Below, in pieces: positions 1 to 9,046 of a DNA stretch of 43,430 nt. The position numbers and the translations under genes were made by a program. The DNA comes from Clostridium sp. CCUG 7971. GTDB taxonomy: Bacteria > Bacillota > Clostridia > Peptostreptococcales > Peptostreptococcaceae. Numbering within the stretch: position 1 is the first letter of the stretch; every line of letters begins with the position of its first letter. Below the pieces are notes generated by a model. The model saw only the letters and a program-made list of their open reading frames with translations, was not told the origin of the DNA and ran no database searches. The DNA lies in NCBI RefSeq assembly GCF_017590215.1, contig NZ_JAFFPK010000051.1, positions 1 through 43,430 of the forward strand, written 5' to 3'.

Positions 1-42
1 ATTCTCAAAAATCATACCCAAGATTAAATATTTTTCTTATTA

Positions 43-2061
43 TTAGTCATTATTGACTATTCTTTTATATCCATTATAAGTTGCTATAAAATAAATTCCA
101 TAGACAACTAATATCGCTCCAATAGAAACTATATTGTTACTTATCATATCATGGTCTCCAAAGACTTTAATAAAATTATTTGCTACCTTTATTCCACATA
201 TACTATGAACTAATGCAAGCCCTATTGGTAAAAAGAAGTACAGTAATACTTGTACAAATATTGACTTATTTATCATTTCTGTACTTACTCCAAGATTTCT
301 AATCGCCTTATATCTTTCTATACTTTCAGTAGCTCCAGACAATTGACTAAGAGCAAGTACTGCAGCACTTGATATTAAAAATACTATTCCTATATATATA
401 CCTACAAACAAGAATATATTTGCTGTTGCCATGTTACTTTCAAAACATAGTATTTTTGTCATAGCTGATATTTTGATGTCTAATTTTTCAAAATTATTAG
501 TTGCTACTTTTTCAAGATCATTTAGTACCTTACTCTCTGTTTCCAATTTATTTCCTTTGTAATTAAAGCTTAGGAACTTTTTATAAATATTCATATTTTC
601 AACTTGTTTATCATCTACTATTAAAGTTAAAAAATTCATACTCATCGGAAGTGTTTCTATTGATTTAAATTCATAATCATTTTTAATGTTTAGCTTATTA
701 TTATTTATATCTATAATATAGTTTTTCTCTATAAAATCTACAATAGGTTCTCTCATAGATTCCATATCTGTAAGTAATACAACTTCATCTTCTTTTAAAT
801 TTATTTCTTCTTCTCCTTGAGTTTTCATAACTCTATTATAATCAGATATTTTAATGACAGGCACATTAAATTCTCTCATAGAGTCTATCTGCTTTTTCAA
901 AAATTGGCTATTAGTCTTTTCAAACATTTTTTTAAATGGAATATTATTATCATATAAATTATACTTTATAACCTCACTAGCATAATTACCTAAATGTATA
1001 CCTTTAGATTTTAAAAATTCATCAATTTCTATGTTATCTTTTTCTTCTAAAGCCTCTATATACATTGACATATCAAATGGAGTTTGAAATCTTACTGTAT
1101 TTTCAAGAGTACTCTTCATCCCAATGCCAGTTGAAGACATTCCTATTGCTATAAATAACATTAAACATATTATACTCATAGATACATAATGAAGATTTAT
1201 TTTGCTGTTTAGTTGTCTTAAAGTAAATGTATTAAGATTTTTTAAGTAATAATTTTTACTACTTTGTGTAACTTTTATTAAAAATCCAGCTAAAGCTCTG
1301 AAAAATAAAACTGTCCCTATAATTCCTAAAATTATGGCTCTATTAAATTCTTTACCATTCAAATTGAATATCTGATTATCAAGGATAAATTTGTATGCAA
1401 AAGCTAAACAAACTATAGACATTACAAATAAAAATACTGATAGTAAAAGATTTGTACCTTTAAGCTTTTGATTAGCTTTTGACCTATATATTAAGTCTAT
1501 TAAATTGTATCTTGATACTACTACAAAATTTAAAAACATTACTACAAAAAACATTATTCCAAAATAAAATACTGTTTTTAAACAAGATTCTTTTGAAAAT
1601 ACAAATTGATATTTTGTCATACTCGCTTCAAACAGTTTAGCAGTTATGCCAGCTAAACCTTGTGATAAAAATACTCCTATAAATATACCTACTAAAAGTG
1701 ATAAAATCCCTATTATAATAGTTTCTACAAATAGCATTATTGATATTTTACTTTTGCTAATACCTAAGGTCATATATATACCAAATTCTTTATTTCTTTT
1801 CTTTATTATAAAGCTGTTAGCATATATTACTAGAAATCCCAAAATACATGATACAAATCCAGAAACTACTGATATTACTCTTGATATTAACTCTACAAAT
1901 ACTTTTTTACTTTCTGGTAAGTCCATCATTATAGTCTGAGATTCTAATGAGTTAAATACATAGAATATGCATACACCTAATACTAGAGTTAAAAAGTATA
2001 TAGTATAATCTTTTATACTCCTTTTTACATTTCTTGAAGATAACTTAAATAACATTTTCAT
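43..2061 (-). CDS. bceB: BceB-type antimicrobial peptide ABC transporter permease (system 1)
   Basis: Membrane subunit of a BceAB-type transporter, which in Firmicutes frees lipid II-cycle intermediates from peptide antibiotics such as bacitracin and also acts as the peptide sensor for its kinase. About 672 residues with FtsX/MacB-like topology: one N-terminal membrane helix, three more by about residue 200, further pairs to about residue 315, then a large extracellular domain (about 320-550) and three C-terminal helices. The big extracellular domain before the last helices is the BceB hallmark. The first possible codon is TTG, but I place the start at the ATG at 2061 because GGAGGTG lies 5 bases upstream. 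It overlaps the end of bceA, so the two are translationally coupled. Family assignment is firm; the substrate is inferred. Confidence 0.93.
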   Translation of the reverse strand: MKMLFKLSSRNVKRSIKDYTIYFLTLVLGVCIFYVFNSLESQTIMMDLPESKKVFVELISRVISVVSGFVSCILGFLVIYANSFIIKKRNKEFGIYMTLGISKSKISIMLFVETIIIGILSLLVGIFIGVFLSQGLAGITAKLFEASMTKYQFVFSKESCLKTVFYFGIMFFVVMFLNFVVVSRYNLIDLIYRSKANQKLKGTNLLLSVFLFVMSIVCLAFAYKFILDNQIFNLNGKEFNRAIILGIIGTVLFFRALAGFLIKVTQSSKNYYLKNLNTFTLRQLNSKINLHYVSMSIICLMLFIAIGMSSTGIGMKSTLENTVRFQTPFDMSMYIEALEEKDNIEIDEFLKSKGIHLGNYASEVIKYNLYDNNIPFKKMFEKTNSQFLKKQIDSMREFNVPVIKISDYNRVMKTQGEEEINLKEDEVVLLTDMESMREPIVDFIEKNYIIDINNNKLNIKNDYEFKSIETLPMSMNFLTLIVDDKQVENMNIYKKFLSFNYKGNKLETESKVLNDLEKVATNNFEKLDIKISAMTKILCFESNMATANIFLFVGIYIGIVFLISSAAVLALSQLSGATESIERYKAIRNLGVSTEMINKSIFVQVLLYFFLPIGLALVHSICGIKVANNFIKVFGDHDMISNNIVSIGAILVVYGIYFIATYNGYKRIVNND

Positions 2062-2812
2062 TGTCACCTCCAAGCAGCGTTACTACTTCTATTATTCTTT
2101 TGAAAAAGTCTTTTCTACTATCATTTCCCCTTATAAGTTCGTTAAATATCTTACCATCCTTTATAAATAATATCCTTTTACAATAACTTGCTGTAAAAGC
2201 ATCATGAGTAACCATAATTATTGTAGAATTTAAGCTTTCATTCAAATCTTCCATGCTTTCAAGGAGTATCCTTGAAGACTTAGAATCGAGTGCACCTGTT
2301 GGCTCATCAGCTAGTATCAATGATGGATTAGTTATTATTGCTCTTGCAGAAGCTACCCTTTGCTTTTGACCACCTGATATTTCATAAGGAAACTTATTTA
2401 ATATATCTGATATATTAAGCTTATTAGCTACTTGTTTTACTTTTATATCTATCTCTTTTCCCTTTACTCCTATAACTGATAATGCTAATGATATATTTTC
2501 ATAAACATTTAATGTATCTAGTAAGTTGAAATCTTGAAATATGAATCCTAAATTTTCTCTTCTAAACTTTTCTATATTTTTTCTAGATAAAGTGGTTATG
2601 TCTTTACCTTCTATATTTATTGATCCTGTTGTTACCTTATCTATTGTAGCTATACAGTTTAATAAAGTAGTTTTTCCACTTCCACTTGGACCCATTATTC
2701 CTACAAATTCACCTTTATCAACTTCAAAAGATATATTATTTATAGCTTTTGTTAAGTTCCTCTTATTTCCGTAGTACTTTTCTATGTTTTTTACTTGTAA
2801 TATTGTACTCAT
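2045..2812 (-). CDS. bceA: BceA-type ABC transporter ATP-binding protein (system 1)
   Basis: Cytoplasmic ATPase partner of the BceB-type permease. 255 residues, the usual length. It has Walker A GPSGSGKTT (about residue 41), a Q-loop in FIFQDFNLLD, signature SGGQKQR and Walker B LILADEPTGALDS, followed by a switch histidine (VTHD). The ATG at 2812 is preceded by GGGAGG. An operator-like dyad lies about 165 bases upstream, downstream of the kinase gene, so bceAB probably has its own inducible promoter apart from the bceRS transcript. A paralogue lies at 24313-25059. Confidence 0.95.
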   Translation of the reverse strand: MSTILQVKNIEKYYGNKRNLTKAINNISFEVDKGEFVGIMGPSGSGKTTLLNCIATIDKVTTGSINIEGKDITTLSRKNIEKFRRENLGFIFQDFNLLDTLNVYENISLALSVIGVKGKEIDIKVKQVANKLNISDILNKFPYEISGGQKQRVASARAIITNPSLILADEPTGALDSKSSRILLESMEDLNESLNSTIIMVTHDAFTASYCKRILFIKDGKIFNELIRGNDSRKDFFKRIIEVVTLLGGDNENVI

Positions 2813-2960
2813 ATTTTACCTCCCTAAAATATCCCATCTACTATCTAATAAATTTTTCTCTAGTGTATCTATCTTATACAGTCCCACAAGCCACTTTTAC
2901 TTGATTTCATTTTTGTTATATTTATAGTTTATAGATATTAGAGGTTTTCTTTAATAACTA

Positions 2961-2990
2961 AACCTTACATAAAGCTTACATCAATGTAAG
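2961..2990. promoter_or_regulatory. Predicted BceR-type operator upstream of bceAB (system 1)
   Basis: Contains the dyad TTACA-TCAA-TGTAA at 2976-2989, matching the known BceR-family motif TNACA-N4-TGTAA. An outlying half-site AACCTTACAT (2961-2970) lies one helical turn away: on the minus strand ATGTAA recurs at 11-base spacing. Two other sites in this window (25138-25167 and 28021-28050) have the same layout. Its position between the bceS stop and the bceA start fits control of bceAB by the adjacent response regulator. Binding is inferred. Confidence 0.75.
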
Positions 2991-3005
2991 TTTCAGTTAT
3001 ATATA

Positions 3006-4052
3006 TTAATTATTTATCACTCTCATTGTGTTATTTTCTGGGAAGGTAATCTTAACTATTGTATATTCATTTACTTTTGAGTATATTGATATACCTAAGG
3101 ACATTTTATCTGCCAGTTTTTTAGATATATACAGTCCCATGCCTGTTGATTTTTTTAATTTTCTTCCATTAATCCCTGTAAATCCTTTTTCAAATACTTT
3201 CTTTACATCTTTTTCATCAATTCCTATTCCATTATCCTCAATGTATAACTCTGTGCTGTGATTGTGTTCTTTAATATAAACTTTTATTTTTCCCTTTTCT
3301 TTTTCTAATTTCTTATTTACATTTTTATTAGCTATGTATTTTACAGAGTTAACTATTATTTGATTTAAAATAAATTCTAACCATTTATTATCACAATAAA
3401 CTTCCCTTTCAAAATCTTCTATATCTATTGAAATTTGCTTTTCCCTAATACTTTTTTTATTTTTCTTTATTACGTTATTTGCACATCTTCTTAAGTTTAT
3501 TTTTTTCACTATATAATCTCTTTCTAGCTCATTACTTTTAGAATAATATAGTACTTGATTTATGTAGTCTTCAACTTTCTCTATTTCCTCTAAGATACTT
3601 AATGTATGTTCGTTTTTATTATTTTCTATTACCAGTTTGCTTGAAGCTATTGGTGTTTTTATTTCATGTACCCACATATCTATGTACTCTTTATACTCCT
3701 CTTGCATAAATAAGTACTTATTTACTTCTTCATTCATACATTTGTCTGTAATACTAAGTACATCATATAAAATCTGGCCTTCTATAAATTCTGGCCTATT
3801 TATTATTACTGGTAGTAAGTACTTTTTATCTAAATGTCTTAAAATATTTTCAACTTCATTGTAATAGATAGCTTTTTTATTATAGTCATGTATAATTTCA
3901 ATAGCATTCAATACAATCCATAACATTATTATAAATTTTATAGTTATAACTTCTACTTGAAGCAAATTTAATATATACACTACAAAAAATATAAATACTA
4001 GTCTTAATACTATGTATAACTGTTTATCTTTTATATATTTTTTTATGTTCAT
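3006..4052 (-). CDS. bceS: BceS-type intramembrane-sensing histidine kinase (system 1)
   Basis: Sensor kinase of 348 residues with two N-terminal membrane helices (about 13-31 and 35-52) and almost no extracellular loop, typical of kinases that read the state of a BceAB transporter rather than binding drug directly. The H-box is in MWVHEIKTPIASSK (about residue 127-140). The C-terminal ATPase domain has the N-box (NQIIVNSVKY), G1 (DNGIGID) and G2 (STGMGLYISKKLA). The gene follows the response regulator after 3 bases, so the two are co-transcribed. This copy is intact, unlike its paralogue at 25301-26279. Confidence 0.93.
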   Translation of the reverse strand: MNIKKYIKDKQLYIVLRLVFIFFVVYILNLLQVEVITIKFIIMLWIVLNAIEIIHDYNKKAIYYNEVENILRHLDKKYLLPVIINRPEFIEGQILYDVLSITDKCMNEEVNKYLFMQEEYKEYIDMWVHEIKTPIASSKLVIENNKNEHTLSILEEIEKVEDYINQVLYYSKSNELERDYIVKKINLRRCANNVIKKNKKSIREKQISIDIEDFEREVYCDNKWLEFILNQIIVNSVKYIANKNVNKKLEKEKGKIKVYIKEHNHSTELYIEDNGIGIDEKDVKKVFEKGFTGINGRKLKKSTGMGLYISKKLADKMSLGISIYSKVNEYTIVKITFPENNTMRVINN

Positions 4053-4055
4053 AAT

Positions 4056-4724
4056 TTACGGCATTATATAGCCTACACCTCTTCTTGTTTGTATATAATC
4101 GCTACATCCTACAGTTTCTAGTTTTTTTCTAAGTCTATTTATATTTACCGTTAGTGTATTATCATCTATAAATAAATCTAAGTCCCATAAATAGTCCATT
4201 AGGTCTCCTCTAGATACTATCTTACCTTGATTTTTCATTAAACAATTAAGTATCCTAAATTCATTTTTCGTTAACTCTAATTCCTTATCATTAAAATAAA
4301 TACTATTCTTTGACAAATCTAATTCTAATTTTTTATAAGTAAGGGTTTTTACTGATGTTTTTTTATAGGTTCTTTTTAGAATTGAATTTATATGAGCTAG
4401 AAGTATTTGAGTATTATATGGTTTTGTTATAAAATCATCTGCTCCTAGATTCATACTCATTAGCTCGTCCATTTCTGTATCTCTGCTTGTCACTACTATT
4501 ATTGGTACATCTGATTTTTTCCTTATTTCTCTACATATGTAGTAACCATCATATATTGGTAGGTTTATATCTAATAATATTAAATGAGGATTTTCATTTA
4601 ATGTATTTTCTATTATATTTTCAAATTCTTCCATTATTACTACTTCATAGTTATAATTTAGTAAGAAATTTTTGAGTTCTATTCTTATTTTTGCATCATC
4701 TTCTATTAGAATAATTTTTTCCAT
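4056..4724 (-). CDS. bceR: BceR-type OmpR-family response regulator (system 1)
   Basis: 222-residue response regulator. The receiver domain (about 1-120) has the acidic pair in IEDD, the phospho-acceptor Asp in LILLDINLP and the conserved Lys in FITKPYN. The C-terminal winged helix (about 125-222) ends in the usual TRRGVGYIMP. A GGGGGAG ribosome site precedes the ATG. Order R-S-[operator]-A-B is that of complete Bce modules. It likely activates bceAB through the site at 2961-2990. Confidence 0.94.
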   Translation of the reverse strand: MEKIILIEDDAKIRIELKNFLLNYNYEVVIMEEFENIIENTLNENPHLILLDINLPIYDGYYICREIRKKSDVPIIVVTSRDTEMDELMSMNLGADDFITKPYNTQILLAHINSILKRTYKKTSVKTLTYKKLELDLSKNSIYFNDKELELTKNEFRILNCLMKNQGKIVSRGDLMDYLWDLDLFIDDNTLTVNINRLRKKLETVGCSDYIQTRRGVGYIMP

Positions 4725-4913
4725 AATACTCTCCCCCTTTTATTATTTTACATTAATTATTATATCAATTCTTAATTATCTTTAGGATAGAACAAAGAAA
4801 TGTTATAGATAAAAGTAATAATAAGTTAATACAACAAAAGAAACTACAGTCTATGAGTGGTAGTTTCATATAGTCATCGTTCCTACATTAATCAGGAAGA
4901 AGGTGCTATCTAT
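4725..4913 (+). other. Leader region of degenerate type I toxin locus L1
   Basis: This stretch lies between bceR (minus) and the small plus-strand reading frame at 4914. Bases from about 4843 (ACTACAGTCTATGAGTGGTA and onward) align with the leader of the better preserved toxin locus at 22036-22107: the pairing arm, the CCTAC block and the GGAAG-AGGT ribosome site occur in the same order. The promoter element is weaker than in that copy, and I cannot find the matching 3' pairing arm. Confidence 0.5.
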
Positions 4914-5084
4914 ATGGAACTAATTATAAATTTTATTGTAGGAGATATTAGATCTGTCTGTATTGGTCTAAGTACTAATTACATATATGATAAAATAAAA
5001 AACCACTTATATATTGCTAAAAATCAAGGTTTCGTTTTACTTGCTATATATGTATCCTATATGACATACACAATAATGAGATAA
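4914..5084 (+). CDS. Degenerate type I toxin-like small membrane peptide (L1)
   Basis: 56-residue peptide beginning MELIINFIVGDIRS. A hydrophobic N-terminal segment is followed by NYIYDKIKNH, which aligns with SYIFDKLKRH of the toxin reading frame at 22108-22311. Small hydrophobic peptides ending in a basic stretch are the toxins of C. difficile-type type I toxin-antitoxin pairs. Here the usual basic, Ser/Lys-rich tail is replaced by a second hydrophobic stretch (GFVLLAIYVSYMTY), which suggests a frameshift or decay. The ATG at 4914 follows AGGAAGAAGGTG with good spacing. Function is inferred from the second copy. Confidence 0.5.
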   Translation: MELIINFIVGDIRSVCIGLSTNYIYDKIKNHLYIAKNQGFVLLAIYVSYMTYTIMR

Positions 5085-5088
5085 TTAA

Positions 5089-5138
5089 AAGAGAGTGCTT
5101 ATAAATGATTTATTAAGTCATATAAAAAGCACTCTCTT
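5089..5138. terminator. Terminator-like hairpin between toxin L1 and the nik operon
   Basis: A 12-bp stem, AAGAGAGTGCTT (5089-5100) with AAGCACTCTCTT (5127-5138), encloses a 26-base loop. On the minus strand the stem is followed by TTAATTATC, so it could end the importer operon. On the plus strand it could end the L1 transcript. Confidence 0.5.
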
Positions 5139-5147
5139 ACATCTATC

Positions 5148-5241
5148 TTCTTTTATACCTTTGTATCTCTTTTTCACTAATAATCTTTAAGCTTCCATCT
5201 CCAACAATATAAATTTCATCACAAAGTTTTTCAATTAATTA
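5148..5241 (-). pseudogene. 31-codon coding remnant directly after the nikE stop codons
   Basis: After nikE the minus strand reads TAA TAA and then, in the same frame, an open stretch starting LIEKLCDEIYIVGDGSLK and ending in YKRR before a TAG. The text looks like real coding sequence; CDEIYIVGDG resembles the end of an ABC ATPase nucleotide-binding domain, for example an ABC-F type. There is no start codon. It may be the tail of a deleted gene or a lost C-terminal extension. Confidence 0.35.
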
Positions 5242-6162
5242 TTATGCATAATGACACGCAATTTTGTGCCCCTCAGATACTTCAACAAGTTTTGGAGAAT
5301 TTTCTTTGCAAATATCTCTAGCATTTATGCATCTATTAAAATAAGGACATCCATCTATACTCTCACAGTTATTAACTTCTTCTATCACATCATCAATTTT
5401 ACTTCTATATTGATATGATGATGCTAACAGCCTTCTAGTATAAGGATGCTTCATTTCATAAAAATCTTTTATATCTTCTATATGCTCCATAATCTTTCCC
5501 TTATACATAACGACTATTGAATCTGATAGATAATACACTGCTTCTAAATCATGAGATATCAAAATATAAGTTAAATCTAAATCTTTCTTAAGATCTGATA
5601 ATAAATTTAGAATTTGTGCTTGTATTGAAATATCTAGACTGCTTAAAGGTTCATCAAGAACTAATAGACTAGGACTAGATGCCAATGCCCTTGCTATACA
5701 TATACGTTGTAACTGACCTCCACTAAATTGGTGTGGAAATTTATTTTTATCACTTCTATTCATTCCAACTTTTTCTAGAAGATCTTCTACTCTTTTTACT
5801 TTATCTTCTTTTGATAATTTATAAAAATTACTTAGTGGTTCTCCTATAATTTCTAGTACTGTACTTCTTCTATTTACTGCTGCTAGACTATCTTGAAAAA
5901 CCATTTGTAATTCTTTTCTAAGTACATCTCTTCTTTTAATATCTCGTACTTCTTTACCTTTAAAAGCTATACTTCCATCTGTAATACCTTCTACTCCTAA
6001 TATCATTTTACCTAAAGTACTCTTTCCACAGCCACTTTCTCCTACTAATCCTATACACTTGCCTTTTTTAATATTTAAACTAACTCCATCAACTGCATAT
6101 AATTTCTCTTTACTTTTTAGTTTATATACTTTTTTTACTTCCTTTATATTAAGCAGTTCCAA
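5242..6162 (-). CDS. nikE: NikE/OppF-type ABC transporter ATP-binding protein
   Basis: Second ATPase of a peptide/nickel-type importer. It has Walker A GESGCGKST (about residue 47), signature SGGQLQR and Walker B LLVLDEPLSSLD. A C-terminal oligopeptide/nickel extension carries a Cys motif (C-PYFNRC----C) typical of OppD/F-like ATPases. I place the start at a TTG at 6162, because GAGGAGGAGG lies 9 bases upstream; this gives a 14-base overlap with nikD. It is the last gene of a five-gene operon. Confidence 0.9.
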   Translation of the reverse strand: MELLNIKEVKKVYKLKSKEKLYAVDGVSLNIKKGKCIGLVGESGCGKSTLGKMILGVEGITDGSIAFKGKEVRDIKRRDVLRKELQMVFQDSLAAVNRRSTVLEIIGEPLSNFYKLSKEDKVKRVEDLLEKVGMNRSDKNKFPHQFSGGQLQRICIARALASSPSLLVLDEPLSSLDISIQAQILNLLSDLKKDLDLTYILISHDLEAVYYLSDSIVVMYKGKIMEHIEDIKDFYEMKHPYTRRLLASSYQYRSKIDDVIEEVNNCESIDGCPYFNRCINARDICKENSPKLVEVSEGHKIACHYA

Positions 6163-7138
6163 AACTATATGCCTCCTCCTCAAAATGAATACATCTTACC
6201 TCGTGATTTTGATTTATTTTAATACTAGAAATCACATTATTTTTACATTTTTCATTTTTTCTATTACATCTATTATAAAATTCACATCCATCTCCTCTTT
6301 CAAATAAGTTCGGTGGTGTTCCCTCTAATATAGCTAATCTTTCTTTAGAAAAATTAGGTCTAGATGATATTAATCCTTTTGTGTATGGATGTTTTGGACT
6401 TATCATAATTTCATTTATAGGTGCTTTTTCTACTATACTTCCGCCATACATTACTAGTACTTCATCTGCTAATTCTGATACTACTCCTAAATCGTGAGAT
6501 ACTAGAATTATTGAAGTACCTAAATCCTTTTGCATTTTAGAAAGTATTTTTATTATTTCGTATTGAACTGTTAAATCAAGAGCTGTAGTTGGCTCATCAG
6601 CAATTAATACCTCTGGCTCAAGTGCAATTGCTATTGCTATCATTATACGCTGTAGCATACCACCACTTAGCTCAAAAGAATAACTATCTAATACATTTTT
6701 AGGATTTTGAATTTTCATCTTATTGAGAATATATATGGCTTTTTTTTCAATATCTTTTTTAGACATATTTTTATGAGTAGTAAGTGTTTCTATAAAATGA
6801 TATCTTATAGTTCTAAGAGGATCAAAGGCGCTCATTGGATTTTGTGTTATTAGTGCAATATGCTTTCCCCTAAATTTATTCATATCTTTATTGCTTCTAT
6901 AAGGAATTGGTGTTTCTCCAAAGTAAATATCTCCATTTATAATCCATTTTTTATCTTCTAAAAGCCCTAGTATTGCAGAACATGTAATAGACTTACCACT
7001 ACCACTTTCTCCTATAATTCCTATGGTCTTTCCTGGGTCTAAGTCAAAGCTTACATCCTTTACTGCTATTAGCTTTTGATTTTTATAAATTAATTCAATT
7101 TTTAAATTATCAATTTTTAAAACGGAATTATCTCCCAT
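6149..7138 (-). CDS. nikD: NikD/OppD-type ABC transporter ATP-binding protein
   Basis: First ATPase of the importer, 329 residues. It has Walker A GESGSGKS (about residue 43), signature LSGGMLQR, Walker B VLIADEPTTALD and switch His in VSHD. The C-terminal extension has the CEFYNRCNRKNEKC cysteine pattern. The gene overlaps the start of nikE and lies 31 bases after nikC, in line with one operon. The GGGGG ribosome site lies about 9-10 bases before the ATG. Confidence 0.92.
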   Translation of the reverse strand: MGDNSVLKIDNLKIELIYKNQKLIAVKDVSFDLDPGKTIGIIGESGSGKSITCSAILGLLEDKKWIINGDIYFGETPIPYRSNKDMNKFRGKHIALITQNPMSAFDPLRTIRYHFIETLTTHKNMSKKDIEKKAIYILNKMKIQNPKNVLDSYSFELSGGMLQRIMIAIAIALEPEVLIADEPTTALDLTVQYEIIKILSKMQKDLGTSIILVSHDLGVVSELADEVLVMYGGSIVEKAPINEIMISPKHPYTKGLISSRPNFSKERLAILEGTPPNLFERGDGCEFYNRCNRKNEKCKNNVISSIKINQNHEVRCIHFEEEAYSFGTA

Positions 7139-7169
7139 GTTTAAAATCCCCCTATAAAATTAATATTTA

Positions 7170-8003
7170 CTAACTAACTACCTCTTCTAAAGTATCTCTT
7201 AATTTATCTCCTATTATATTTGTACTTAAAACTACAAGTAAAATCATAATACCTGGCCAAAACATTAGCATTGGATTGCTATGCATAAATGAACGTCCAT
7301 CATTTATCATCATCCCCCACTCTGGCAGAGGTGCCTTAACTCCAAGCCCTAAAAAAGAAAATCCTGATACTGCTAATATTGTGTGACCAAAATCAATTGT
7401 TATTATAGCCAATACTTGCGGAAAAATATTTGGCAAAATAGATTTAATTAAAATTTTTATGTTTGATGATCCAACTAATTTACTACAAGCTACATAACTT
7501 AGCTCTCTCTCCCTTATTGTCAAATTTCTTGATACTCTTGCATACCAAATCCATTGTACAGAAATCATAGCTATGATAATATTTTTTATACCCGGTCCTA
7601 AAAAACTTACTATTACTAAGGTTAAAACTAAACTTGGAAAAGAGTATAATACATCACATAATCTCATAATTATCATATCTATTTTCCCACCTTTAAATCC
7701 TGATAACATTCCTATAAATATTCCAAAAGTTGATGATACTGCACATGCAATTAAAGAAAATCCAATGGTTGGTCTAATACCATGAACTATTCTAGAAAAT
7801 ATACATCTACCCATATTATCAGTACCCATAGGATATTCTATGGATATAGGCATAAACTTTTTTGTAAGCTCCATTTCCAAAGGATCATGTGGTGCTATAA
7901 TTGGTGCAAAAATTCCTGTTATTATTACTATAATTATAAAAATAAAACATAATAGTGTTAACTTGTGTTTTAATAGATTCTGTGTAATTTCTTTTATATT
8001 CAT
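7170..8003 (-). CDS. nikC: NikC/OppC-type ABC transporter permease
   Basis: 277-residue inner membrane permease with about six helices. Pro/Gly-rich MGTDNMGRC near residue 60 is the conserved N-terminal signature of OppC/NikC permeases. The ATPase-contact loop (EAA motif region) lies around VACSKLVGSSNIKILIKSILPN. It sits 4 bases after nikB and forms a heterodimer with it by family analogy. Confidence 0.92.
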   Translation of the reverse strand: MNIKEITQNLLKHKLTLLCFIFIIIVIITGIFAPIIAPHDPLEMELTKKFMPISIEYPMGTDNMGRCIFSRIVHGIRPTIGFSLIACAVSSTFGIFIGMLSGFKGGKIDMIIMRLCDVLYSFPSLVLTLVIVSFLGPGIKNIIIAMISVQWIWYARVSRNLTIRERELSYVACSKLVGSSNIKILIKSILPNIFPQVLAIITIDFGHTILAVSGFSFLGLGVKAPLPEWGMMINDGRSFMHSNPMLMFWPGIMILLVVLSTNIIGDKLRDTLEEVVS

Positions 8004-8007
8004 AAAT

Positions 8008-8940
8008 CTATCCTTCCAATCTTATTCTTGAATCAATGCTTGCACATGCTAAATCAGCTAAAAGATTACTCAAAATAAATATTACTGCCATAAGTATTAT
8101 GTATCCTTGAATCATAGGATAATCTCTTTGTGAAATTGACCCGACTATTACACGTCCAAGACCTGGCCATGAGAAAACATTCTCAACTATTACACTTCCT
8201 GATAACATTCCTCCAAAATTCATTCCTAGAGAAGTTATTATCGGTATCAAAGAATTTCTTAAAACATTATTAAATAATATCTTTTTTTCACTTATTCCTC
8301 TTGCCCTAGCATAAGTGACTGATGGTGACTTCATATTTTCTAGTAAGCTATTTCGTAATATTCTCGAGTAAGTTGGAACATATCCAAAAGCTAATGTTAT
8401 TGATGGTAATATAATATTTGATAATTTCTCAGCTCCAGCCACTGGTAATATGCCTAATTTTATTGAAAAGAATTGTACCAATAAAAATCCTAGCCAAAAT
8501 GTAGGCATAGACGAACCAATAAATGCAAATATACGACTTAGATTATCCACTCTTTTACCTGGGTGAGTTGCTGAGTACATACCCAGTGGAATACTAATAA
8601 CAAATATCCATAATAGTGATGTAGCTGCTAACATCATAGTATATTTTAGACCTGATAATAACTCTTGAGATACTAAAGTTTTAGATATATATGATGTTCC
8701 TAAATTAAATTGTATTACGTTTTTTATCCAATCAAAGTATTGAACTATTATAGGTTTATCTAATCCTAGGTTTGCCATTGCTATTTGTATGTTTTTTTCA
8801 GTTACAGGAATATTTGCTGTAGTTAAATATGCTGTTGCTGCATCTCCTGGCATAATCCTAACTAAAAGAAATGCTACTACTGAGATTCCAATCAATATGG
8901 GTACTAATGTAATCAGTCTCTTTAAAACATATTTCTTCAT
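8008..8940 (-). CDS. nikB: NikB/OppB-type ABC transporter permease
   Basis: 310-residue permease starting MKKYVLKRLITLVPILIG, a typical OppB/DppB/NikB N-terminus. About six membrane helices follow, with the EAA-type loop near ARARGISEKKILFNNVLRNS and the motif VENVFSWPGLGR. AGGAGG precedes the ATG. It lies about 100 bases downstream of the binding-protein gene in the same operon. Confidence 0.92.
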   Translation of the reverse strand: MKKYVLKRLITLVPILIGISVVAFLLVRIMPGDAATAYLTTANIPVTEKNIQIAMANLGLDKPIIVQYFDWIKNVIQFNLGTSYISKTLVSQELLSGLKYTMMLAATSLLWIFVISIPLGMYSATHPGKRVDNLSRIFAFIGSSMPTFWLGFLLVQFFSIKLGILPVAGAEKLSNIILPSITLAFGYVPTYSRILRNSLLENMKSPSVTYARARGISEKKILFNNVLRNSLIPIITSLGMNFGGMLSGSVIVENVFSWPGLGRVIVGSISQRDYPMIQGYIILMAVIFILSNLLADLACASIDSRIRLEG

Positions 8941-9046
8941 TATAAGTCCTCCTGTCTTATAATTACAATAAACTTAAACTCTAGTATTAATTTACTATAA
9001 CTAGAGCTTAAGTTTATTTATACTTTAATCTAACTATGTATTTATC

